64,000 nucleotides of DNA from DATBLE01 sp963808815. GTDB lineage: Bacteria; Actinomycetota; Thermoleophilia; Gaiellales; Gaiellaceae. Under the pieces are notes generated by a model that was not told where the DNA came from, did not search any database, and saw nothing but the letters and a program-made list of their open reading frames with translations. Made by a program: the position numbers and the translations under genes. Shown here piece by piece: positions 55,947-64,000 of this stretch (the stretch's first letter is position 1; each line of letters starts with the position of its first letter). The DNA is taken from assembly GCA_963808815.1 (NCBI GenBank), contig CAWEGI010000018.1, forward strand, positions 1-64,000, read 5' to 3'.

Positions 55947-56669
55947 ATGGCAACGGTCGGCACGAAGGCCGACGACCTCGCGCTGGCACTCGAGGAGGCG
56001 ATCGTCTCCGGCGAGATCGCGCCGGGGACGGTCCTGCGCCAGGAGCAGCTCTCCGAGCAGTACCGGGTCTCGCGCACTCCGGTTCGGGAGGCGCTACGAC
56101 GTCTCGCTGCGCTCGGGCTCGTCTCGTTCGTCCCGAACCGCGGCGTACGGGTGCGGACGCTCTCCCGCGAGGAACTGCGCGAGGCGTTTCTCGTCCGGGC
56201 CGAGCTCGAGAGCCTCGCCACCGAGCTTGCCACGCCGCGGATCACCGCCGAGGGGCTGGCGGCGCTCGACGAGGCGGAGAAGCGCTTCGCGAAGCTGACG
56301 CTCGAGCTACGGCGCCGTTCGCGCGAGGGCACCCAGGACGGTGCGCTCGTGGCGAGCTGGGTCTCGGCCAACCACGCCTTCCACGACGTGATCTACGCTG
56401 CCGCCGACGCGCCGTTCGTCGAGCGGCTCGCGAAGAGCGCACGGCGCAGCTTCTTCTCGCACGTCGTCTGGGCCGCGGGCCTCGACATCGACCACCTGTA
56501 CGAGCAGAACGATGCCCAGCACCGCGCGATCCGCGAGGCGATCGCGGCCCGCAGCGCCCAGGGCGCCCGCTTGCTCGCCCGCGAGCACGTCCTCTCGTCG
56601 GGCCGCATGCTGGAGACGATCCTCGATCAGGTGCAGGACCGGCAGGCGGCGGAGCTCAGAAGCGCCTGA
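55947..56669 (+). CDS. GntR-family (FCD) transcriptional regulator
   Basis: A 240-residue regulator: N-terminal winged HTH (IAPGTVLRQEQLSEQYRVSRTPVREALRRLAALGLVSFVPNRG) and C-terminal FCD ligand domain with the metal/ligand histidines in WVSANHAFHDVIY, and EQNDAQHRAIREAIAARSAQGA. Its position right after aceA suggests it senses a carboxylic acid and controls the glyoxylate genes (inference). Confidence 0.9.
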   Translation: MATVGTKADDLALALEEAIVSGEIAPGTVLRQEQLSEQYRVSRTPVREALRRLAALGLVSFVPNRGVRVRTLSREELREAFLVRAELESLATELATPRITAEGLAALDEAEKRFAKLTLELRRRSREGTQDGALVASWVSANHAFHDVIYAAADAPFVERLAKSARRSFFSHVVWAAGLDIDHLYEQNDAQHRAIREAIAARSAQGARLLAREHVLSSGRMLETILDQVQDRQAAELRSA

Positions 56670-56719
56670 CGCGCGCCTCCAAGAGCACTGCCGGGCTGAA
56701 GCCTGAACCTCTGTGTCGC

Positions 56720-57143
56720 TCAGCGGTACTGGCGCGAGACCATCTCGGCGACGCAGACGGGCTTCTCCTCGCCCTCGCGCTCGACCGTGCCTTTCGTCAC
56801 CACCTGGACGCCGCCCTCGACCTCGCTCACCTCGAGGAGCTCGAAGTGCGCGCGGATGCGGCTCCCGACCGGAACCGGCGCTGGGAAGCGGACCTTGTTG
56901 ACCCCGTAGTTGATCCCCATCCGGAACTCGCCGCGCTCAGGCCGCACCTCGTACTGGAACTTGACCAGCAGCGAGAGCGTGAGGAACCCGTGCGCGATCG
57001 TCGTCCCGAAGGGGCCTTGCGCGGCCTTCTCGGGGTCGACGTGAATCCACTGGTCGTCGCCGGTCGCCTCCGCGAACCGGTCGATGCGCTCCTGGGTCGA
57101 CCTCCAGCCACTCGCTGGGCCCGTAGGTGTCGCCCACCTTCAC
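56720..57143 (-). CDS. MaoC-like (R)-hydratase domain protein (one frame break)
   Basis: A hot-dog-fold dehydratase of about 140 residues: MKVGDTYGPSEWLEV at the start, DDQWIHVDPEKAA...GPFGTTIAHGFLTLSLL (the Asp/His hydratase motif), then MGINYGVNKVRFPAPVPVGSR. The start and body are in different frames; reading CCC near 57095 as CC restores the protein. Acts on enoyl-CoA thioesters in fatty-acid or related pathways. It is convergent with the GntR gene. Confidence 0.85.
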
Positions 57144-57200
57144 GCCGCGGACCCTACTTCACTTCGCCGCCGCGCCTGCGCCCGACCTGTAGTGGAGCGT

Positions 57201-58484
<1,284 letters not shown>

Positions 58485-58528
58485 GATCTTCTTGTACCTC
58501 GATTTCCCTTTCTCGCCTAGCCCTCGAC

Positions 58529-59113
58529 TCAGCGGTGCTCGATCACCTGGTCGATGAGCCCGTATTCCTTCGCCTCCTCGGAGCTCATGAAGTAGTCACG
58601 TTCCATGTCCTTCGAGACCTTCTCGAGCGGCTGGTCGGTGTGGTTGGACATGATCTCTTCCATCTTCCGCTTCAGGGCGATCGTCTCCCGGGCATGGATC
58701 TCGATGTCGGTGGCCTGCCCCTGGAACCCGCCCCAGACTTGGTGGATCAGGATCTTGGCATTCGGCAGCGCCATGCGCTTTCCCTTCGTGCCGCCCGCGA
58801 GCAGGAGCGCGCCCATGCTCATCGCGATCCCGACGCAGATCGTCTGCACATCCGGCTTGATGAACTGCATCGTGTCGTAGATCGCCAGCCCCGAGTAGAC
58901 CGACCCGCCCGGTGAGTTGATGTAGATCGAGATGTCCTTGTCGGGATCCTCGGACTCGAGGTGCAGGAGCTGGGCGACGATCAGGTTGGCGATCTGGTCG
59001 TCGATCGGCGTTCCGAGGAAGATGATGCGTTCGTTCAGCAGGCGCGAGTAGATGTCGAACGCGCGCTCGCCGCGCGAGGTCTGCTCGATCACCATCGGGA
59101 TCAACGGGCTCAT
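58529..59113 (-). CDS. clpP: ATP-dependent Clp protease proteolytic subunit
   Basis: A 194-residue serine protease. Catalytic triad: Ser in ICVGIAMSMGALLLAGG (AMSMGA instead of the common AASMGA), His in ILIHQVWGG, Asp in MERDYFMS. ATG 59113 overlaps the tig stop (TGATG), giving the classic tig-clpP-clpX order. Degrades SsrA- and ClpX-delivered substrates. Confidence 0.96.
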   Translation of the reverse strand: MSPLIPMVIEQTSRGERAFDIYSRLLNERIIFLGTPIDDQIANLIVAQLLHLESEDPDKDISIYINSPGGSVYSGLAIYDTMQFIKPDVQTICVGIAMSMGALLLAGGTKGKRMALPNAKILIHQVWGGFQGQATDIEIHARETIALKRKMEEIMSNHTDQPLEKVSKDMERDYFMSSEEAKEYGLIDQVIEHR

Positions 59114-60471
59114 CAGGCAGGCTCCTTGCTTCCGGGGGTCCACAGCTTCGTTTCGGGAGCAGCTGCTCCTTTGTCGGGCGTCCACAGCTTCTCGCGGGCG
59201 CGGGCAAGGTCGAGCGGGATCCGTTCGACCTCGGCGACGACGAGATCCAGCGCCTTGCGCATCCGCAGATCCTCGCGGAGGAGCTCGTGGCGTCCGCTCG
59301 CGAACAGCTGCTCGACGACCTCGTCCGCCTCGCCTCCCTCGGCCTCCGCGTTCTCGCGGACGAACTCGCGCAACTCGTCGTCGGTGACCTCGAGGCCTGC
59401 CTTGTCGGCGACCGCCTCCAGCGCGAGCTCGCGCGCAACCGAGCGGGCCGCCTCGGCGCGCAGGCGCTCCTCGAGCTGCTCGGGGGTCTGGTTGGACACC
59501 GTCAGATAGGTCTCCGGCGAGATGCCGCGGCGCTCGAGCGACTGAACGAGACCCGCGAGGAGCTCGCGGGTGCGCGCCTCGACCAGTGGGGCGGAAGGCT
59601 CGATGTTCGATGCGTCGACGAGGGCGTCGGCCGCGGCCGCCCGGAACTGCGTCTCGGCCTCCTCCTCGACCTGCTCGCCGATGCGCTGCTCGAGGTCCGC
59701 GCGCAGCTCGGCCAGCGTGTCGAACTCGCTCGCCGAGCGCGCGAGCTCGTCGTCGACCGGCGGGAGGATCTTCTCCTTTACCTCCTTGAGCGCGATCTCG
59801 ACGGTGCCCTTCTGGCCATCTGCGAGTTCGAATTCGACCTGCTTGGACTCGCCCGCCGACATCCCGAGGATCCCCTCCTCGATCTCCTCGAGCACGCGGC
59901 CGGCGCCGACCTCCACGACGTAGTCACGCTGCGCCTCGCCGCCGGGCTGGACCAGGTCGACGACCACGGTGTCCGCGGCCTGGGCAGGCTTGTCGGCGGG
60001 CGCCAGCTCGGCGACTGCGAAGCGCAGCGCCTCGATCTGCTGGTCGACGACCTCGGGCGGGACGTCCGCGCCCGCGTAGGGAACCTCGAGCCCCTTCCAG
60101 TCGGCGACCTCGATCGTCGGCTGGACGTCCACGGTGGCCGTGAAGCTGAAGTCCTCGTCCGGTGTGTCCGGCAGCTCGTAGGCGTATTCCGGACGGGCAA
60201 CGGGCCGAATCCGCGTCCCGACGAGCGCGTTGCGATACCAGCCCTCGATGTGGCTCTCGACCGCCTCCGAGTACAGCCGCTCTTTGCCGATGCGCGAGAG
60301 CAGCACCGGCATAGGCACCTTCCCCTTGCGGAAGCCGGGGATCTTCACGGACGTGGAGAGATCGGAAGCCGCGTGCTCGACCGCGTGCTGCACGTCGTGG
60401 GCCGGGACGTCGACCGTCAGGCGGACTTTGTTCTCGGGCAACTCCTCGACGCGAGCGGACATCGGGGCCAT
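59113..60471 (-). CDS. tig: trigger factor
   Basis: A 452-residue ribosome-bound chaperone/PPIase: ribosome-docking GFRKGKVP in the N-terminal domain, an FKBP-type domain (ADTVVVDLVQPGG... GMSAGESKQVEFEL), and a helical C-terminal domain. The tail contains a near repeat (KLWTPDKGAAAPETKLWTPG) not seen in the core family. Confidence 0.95.
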   Translation of the reverse strand: MAPMSARVEELPENKVRLTVDVPAHDVQHAVEHAASDLSTSVKIPGFRKGKVPMPVLLSRIGKERLYSEAVESHIEGWYRNALVGTRIRPVARPEYAYELPDTPDEDFSFTATVDVQPTIEVADWKGLEVPYAGADVPPEVVDQQIEALRFAVAELAPADKPAQAADTVVVDLVQPGGEAQRDYVVEVGAGRVLEEIEEGILGMSAGESKQVEFELADGQKGTVEIALKEVKEKILPPVDDELARSASEFDTLAELRADLEQRIGEQVEEEAETQFRAAAADALVDASNIEPSAPLVEARTRELLAGLVQSLERRGISPETYLTVSNQTPEQLEERLRAEAARSVARELALEAVADKAGLEVTDDELREFVRENAEAEGGEADEVVEQLFASGRHELLREDLRMRKALDLVVAEVERIPLDLARAREKLWTPDKGAAAPETKLWTPGSKEPA

Positions 60472-60618
60472 CGTAGCCGCGAGCCGCGGCTACGCCGCGC
60501 AGCTCGCTCGCACGGGGAAACAGCCGGTTTCCCCCGTGACCCCCTTCCCGAACTGCGCTCGTACCTCAGCGGCGGCCCTTGGCCGCGCCCGCCATTTCGG
60601 TCGCGGCCGCGAGGTCTA

Positions 60619-60702
60619 TGCGGGCGGAGGGACTCGAACCCCCAAGAGCCGAAGCTCACCAGGTCCTAAGCCTGGCGCGGTTGCCAGTTTCGCCACGCCC
60701 GC
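60619..60702 (-). tRNA. tRNA-Leu (TAG)
   Basis: A class II tRNA: acceptor GCGGGCG/CGCCCGC, D-arm GGCGAAAC-rich, anticodon stem CCAGG/CCTGG with loop CTTAGGA (anticodon TAG), long variable arm (GAGCTTCGGCTC) and T-arm GGGGG-TTCGAGT-CCCTC. CCA not encoded. Confidence 0.96.
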
Positions 60703-60793
60703 GACACCGCAAGGATAGAGCCGGTTGCCGCCGCAGCCGACATGGGCGGCTGCGGCCCGCTGCGGCTCTCGGCCGGCCTCGCAGTTCAACCGC

Positions 60794-60828
60794 GAAAAGT
60801 CGTCGGGCGCGAAGCGCCCGGACTTTTC
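60794..60828 (-). terminator. hairpin terminator after the secreted protein gene
   Basis: Stems GAAAAGTC/GACTTTTC and CGGGCGC/GCGCCCG, loop GAA, with a 2-nt bulge. It lies between the minus-strand gene ending at 60942 and the tRNA. Confidence 0.65.
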
Positions 60829-60941
60829 GACGAAGAGGAAGGGGTGACGCTGGACGCCCGGTGCTCGACAATTCCCCCATGATCGAGCCCCGGTTGTTCC
60901 CGGGAGAGGGAGGTTGAGGTGCGCCACCCCTTCGCTGGTCC

Positions 60942-61628
60942 CTAGTTTGGCCGTTCGGGAAGATTTCTAAACACGCGCTCCCGATCCGATTCCGCCCGTT
61001 CCCGGCGCACGCGTCGATCCTTGGCCCCATGGCCGACGATCACGACGATCGGCGTGACGACGACGAGGCCCAGGAGTACGCCCGCGACGATCAGCAGCCA
61101 CGTGGCGGAGATGCGCCCCGACCTCGAGAATGCCTGGCCGGCCTGAGGCGCGAAGTCGGGCTGCGCGAGAATCCGCGAGTCGGATCCCGGGGCGGAGAAC
61201 GTCGCGGCCGGTACGGCCGAGTCGACCAGCCACCGACCGCGGATCTTGCGCATCGCGATGTTGAACGAGACGGCGCCGAGCGGGGCGCCCTTCTTCAGGT
61301 GGACGAGGAGGACGACGTCGGCGCGATCCTTCGTCGCCGAATCGATCGTCCAGCCGTGGAAGCTCGTCCCGATCACCGGGAACGGCGTCACCGGCAGGAA
61401 GCCCCGCTTCCACTCGCCCTTGTCACTTCCGAGCCGCATCGTCCTGGTTGCCAGCGGCCACGCGCGCACGGAGTCCCGGCGGCCGATCGCGGCCGGCACG
61501 AAGACGTCAAGCGTGCGGTCGATCCCGGCACGGTCGACCGGCGGGACGCTGGGCTTCCCCTTCGCGAACGCCGGCGGTGCGAACGATCCGAGCAGCAGGA
61601 CGGCGAGAGCCACGGCGAGGCGGCGCAC
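60942..61628 (-). CDS. exported membrane-anchored protein, unknown
   Basis: A 228-residue protein: signal peptide (MRRLAVALAVLLLGSFAPPA), extracellular alpha/beta region (VRAWPLATRTMRLG, GWTIDSATKDRADVVLLVHL, KIRGRWLVDSAVPAATF), and a C-terminal TM helix (SATWLLIVAGVLLGLVVVTP) with a basic cytoplasmic tail. The fold of the mature part resembles NTF2-like mid-strands, but weakly. Function unknown. Confidence 0.75.
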   Translation of the reverse strand: MRRLAVALAVLLLGSFAPPAFAKGKPSVPPVDRAGIDRTLDVFVPAAIGRRDSVRAWPLATRTMRLGSDKGEWKRGFLPVTPFPVIGTSFHGWTIDSATKDRADVVLLVHLKKGAPLGAVSFNIAMRKIRGRWLVDSAVPAATFSAPGSDSRILAQPDFAPQAGQAFSRSGRISATWLLIVAGVLLGLVVVTPIVVIVGHGAKDRRVRRERAESDRERVFRNLPERPN

Positions 61629-61809
61629 GCTTCGACACTAGCAAAACATCTTTGACGGTTACGAGGTCGCAGCGGGTCTACACTCACGCGCTGATGGATC
61701 GCGCCCTCAGGCTGGTATTCCTCCTCGTCGTGCGCCCTGCAGGCGTGATCGTCCGGCGACGAGATCCGCTGCGGCTACGCCGGCCGGAGCACTCGAACTT
61801 TCACGGCTA

Positions 61810-63576
61810 GTGGCCCGGATCCTCGGCGTCTCCTGCTTCTTCCACGACGCCGCCGCTGTCCTCGTGGACGACGGCGCGCTCGTCTGCGCGGCCGAGGAGG
61901 AGCGCTTCTCGCGCCGGAAGCACGACGCGTCGTTCCCCGCGCTGGCGATCGACTTCTGCCTGCGCACGGCCGCGGAGAGCGGCCGGCCGATCGACTACGT
62001 CGCCTTCTACGAGCAGCCGAGCACGAAGTTCCGGCGCGTCCTGACCACCGCGGCCGCGGTGGGCAAGCCTGCCGAGGACGCCTTCGTGCGCTCGATGCGG
62101 GCGTGGCGGACGGAGCGGCGTGGGATCCGCCCGCGGCTGAGCGCACTCGCGCGCGTCCCGGGGGAGCGTGTCCTCTTCACCGACCACCACGTCTCGCACG
62201 CCGCCAGCGCCTTCTTCCCCTCGCCCTTCGAATCGGCTGCCGTGATGACGATCGACGGCGTCGGCGAATGGTCGACGGCAACCGTCGGCCGGGCGAGCTC
62301 GAACGACGGCGGGCATTCGCTCCAGATCGAGTCGGCCGTCGACTTCCCTCACTCACTCGGCCTCTTCTACTCCGCCCTCACCGACCTGCTCGGCTTCGAG
62401 GTGAACGAGGGCGAGTACAAGGTGATGGGAATGGCACCCTACGGGGAGCCGCGCTTCCTCCCAGAGCTCGAGCGGGTGCTCCACCTCTACGACGACGGCA
62501 GCTTCTGGCTAGACCTGTCCTACTTCTCGTTCCACTACTCGACCAGGCGGGCTTACTCCGACGAGCTGCTCGAGCTGCTCGGCGTCGAGCCGAGGCCTCG
62601 GAACGAGCGCTTCTGGACGTCGGAGGATGCGGACGCCTCGCCGGCCGACCTCGCGCGGAGTCAGCGGTACGCCGACATCGCCGCGAGCGTCCAGGCGATC
62701 ACCGAACGGGCGGTGGTCAACCTCGCCCGCGAGGCGCAGCGGCGCGCGGGCTCGCCGAACCTCTGCTTCGCCGGCGGCGTCGCGCTGAACGTCCTCGCCA
62801 ACCGCCGGATCCTCGACGAGACACCCGTGGAACGTCTCTTCATCCCGCCTGCTCCGGGCGATTCGGGCGGCGCGCTGGGCGCGGCGTTGCACGTCGAGCA
62901 CATCATCCTCGGCAATCCCCGCCGGACGGAACTCGAACACGCCTACTGGGGCTCCGAGTACGGCGGCGAGGACGTCGACGCCGCCCTCCGCGACCGGCCC
63001 GGAGTCGCCTACTACCGGCTCGGCGACGAACGGGAGGTCATCGAGGCGACGGTGGAGGCGCTCGCCCGGGGCGACGTGGTCGGCTGGTTCCAGGGCCGCT
63101 TCGAGCTCGGCCCCCGGGCGCTCGGCGACCGCAGCATCATCGCCGACCCGCGCAGCGCGGCGATGAAGGAGCGCATCAACGAGAAGATCAAGTTCCGCGA
63201 GCCGTTCCGGCCGTTCGCGCCGGTCGCCACAGAGGCGGTCGCCGACTCGCTCGTACAGGAACCGCACACCGACCAGCCGCCTGCCCGGTTCATGCTCCTG
63301 ATCAACCGGCTCACGCCGGAGGCGGCCGCGGCGCTGCCTGCCGTGAGTCACTTCGGCACCGCGCGGCTCCAGACCATGCGCGAGGAGTGGAACCCGCGCT
63401 TCCACCGCCTGCTCACACGCTGGGGCGAGACGTCGGGGACGCCCGTGCTGCTCAACACGTCGTTCAACCTCCGCGGCGAGCCGATCGTGACGACGCCGCA
63501 AGACGCCCTCTCGACCTTCGAGCGCAGCGGCCTCGACCTGCTCGTTCTGGGCGACGTTCTCGTCACCAAGACCTGA
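61810..63576 (+). CDS. NodU/CmcH-type carbamoyltransferase
   Basis: A 588-residue protein: N-terminal ASKHA-like Kae1/TsaD-type domain (LGVSCFFHDAAAVLVDDGAL, DHHVSHAASAFFPSPF, MTIDGVGEWSTA, FAGGVALNVLANRRI) and C-terminal YrdC-like carbamoyltransferase domain (GRFELGPRALGDRSIIADPR, LNTSFNLRGEPIV). It would carbamoylate a sugar or natural product using carbamoyl phosphate. GTG 61810. A possible -35/-10 (TTGACG...TACACT, long spacer) lies around 61650-61680. Followed by a gene that may act on the same product. Confidence 0.93.
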   Translation: MARILGVSCFFHDAAAVLVDDGALVCAAEEERFSRRKHDASFPALAIDFCLRTAAESGRPIDYVAFYEQPSTKFRRVLTTAAAVGKPAEDAFVRSMRAWRTERRGIRPRLSALARVPGERVLFTDHHVSHAASAFFPSPFESAAVMTIDGVGEWSTATVGRASSNDGGHSLQIESAVDFPHSLGLFYSALTDLLGFEVNEGEYKVMGMAPYGEPRFLPELERVLHLYDDGSFWLDLSYFSFHYSTRRAYSDELLELLGVEPRPRNERFWTSEDADASPADLARSQRYADIAASVQAITERAVVNLAREAQRRAGSPNLCFAGGVALNVLANRRILDETPVERLFIPPAPGDSGGALGAALHVEHIILGNPRRTELEHAYWGSEYGGEDVDAALRDRPGVAYYRLGDEREVIEATVEALARGDVVGWFQGRFELGPRALGDRSIIADPRSAAMKERINEKIKFREPFRPFAPVATEAVADSLVQEPHTDQPPARFMLLINRLTPEAAAALPAVSHFGTARLQTMREEWNPRFHRLLTRWGETSGTPVLLNTSFNLRGEPIVTTPQDALSTFERSGLDLLVLGDVLVTKT

Positions 63577-63601
63577 CCAGAGCCGGACGTAGACTGGGCG
63601 C

Positions 63602-64000
63602 GTGAAGCACGACGCTGCCGAGAGCGACGCCCGCCGGCGGCGGAAAGCGGTCGCCCCGATCACGCGGGACTACGGCGACCTCAGCGACGAGCTCGTCCTC
63701 TGGCCCTTCGTGACGATCACCTCACGGCCGAGGCTGTCGACGCCGGTGCTCTCCACCGACAGCAGGGGACATCGTCTCAGCCGCAACGGCGAGGCGGCTG
63801 TCGCCAGCGACGAGGCCCCGGATGACGCGGGCTTCGTCCTCGGCGGCTCGTACGTCTTCGGCGTCGGAGCCGCCGACGACTCGGGGACGCTCCCCTCCGC
63901 GTTGTGGCGGCTGACCGGCAAGCCGTTCGTCAACCTCGGCCTGCGCAAGGCGACCTCGACACAGGAACTGGTCTCCGCGCTGCCGTTCGCCGAGCGAAGC
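63602..64000 (+). CDS. SGNH/GDSL hydrolase-like protein, partial (cut by window edge)
   Basis: 133 residues are visible. The strand-loop FVLGGSYVFGVGAADDSGTLPS takes the place of the GDS nucleophile block; FVNLGLRKATSTQELVSALPF is the block II-like region. So this is an SGNH-type esterase or acyltransferase. It follows the carbamoyltransferase by 25 bp and is likely in its operon. GTG 63602. Confidence 0.7.
   Translation, partial: MKHDAAESDARRRRKAVAPITRDYGDLSDELVLWPFVTITSRPRLSTPVLSTDSRGHRLSRNGEAAVASDEAPDDAGFVLGGSYVFGVGAADDSGTLPSALWRLTGKPFVNLGLRKATSTQELVSALPFAERS

Overview
The window is high-GC DNA with dense, mostly leaderless gene packing, many GTG/TTG starts and 4-nt gene overlaps. The gene order and sequences (tig-clpP-clpX; mreB-mreC-mreD-mrdA-rodA; rplU-rpmA-obgE-nadD-rsfS; sucA; aceA; Ku; a LexA-type CGAAC-N4-GTTCG box) point to an actinobacterial chromosome. 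The protein flavour resembles deep-branching Thermoleophilia (Gaiellales/Solirubrobacterales); that placement is inference, because no rRNA is present. Single-base frame breaks occur in genes that should be essential (valS, mrdA, sucA), so the sequence is probably an uncultured or long-read assembly with residual indels.

Layout. 1-2.4 kb: a badly frame-broken AAA/TPR transcriptional regulator. 2.5-8.7 kb: a mosaic stretch with two alpha/beta hydrolases, a sulfotransferase, a 5'-truncated response regulator, two inverted copies of a tRNA-like 3' end (one attached to a pseudoknotted structured RNA candidate) and two secreted proteins. 8.8-11.7 kb: a divergent DNA-repair pair (DEDDh exonuclease/UvrC-like nuclease and DinB) around an SOS box. 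11.7-16.4 kb: a coupled redox operon (VOC protein, FAD-disulfide oxidoreductase, SDR, peroxiredoxin), a PPOX-type protein and a divergent CxxC protein. 16.4-21.4 kb: cell-envelope and secreted proteins. 21.4-25.3 kb: SucA and small membrane or pilin-like proteins.

25.3-30.5 kb is the highlight: a complete thiazole/oxazole-modified microcin (TOMM, streptolysin-S-like) operon. It has a 44-residue precursor peptide with a Cys-rich core (too short for routine gene calling), an E1-like leader-binding protein with an RRE, a YcaO cyclodehydratase, a SagB-type dehydrogenase, a CPBP protease and an ABC-2 exporter. The modifying and export genes are chained by overlaps.

30.8-33.6 kb: Ku, then a molybdopterin sulfite-oxidase-like operon. 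33.9-40.7 kb: tRNA-Ala, rsfS, nadD, obgE, rpmA, rplU, a HAD phosphatase and an RNase E/G with repeated Arg-Gly tails. 40.7-47.4 kb: DUF697 protein, rodA, mrdA, mreD, mreC, mreB (cell elongation). 47.4-54.2 kb: maf, two paralogous methyltransferases, ndk, a zinc-ribbon membrane protein, folC, valS. 54.4-57.1 kb: aceA, a small acidic protein, a GntR/FCD regulator, a MaoC-like dehydratase. 57.2-60.5 kb: clpX, clpP, tig. Then tRNA-Leu, a secreted/membrane protein, a NodU-type carbamoyltransferase and the start of an SGNH-hydrolase-like gene cut by the window edge.
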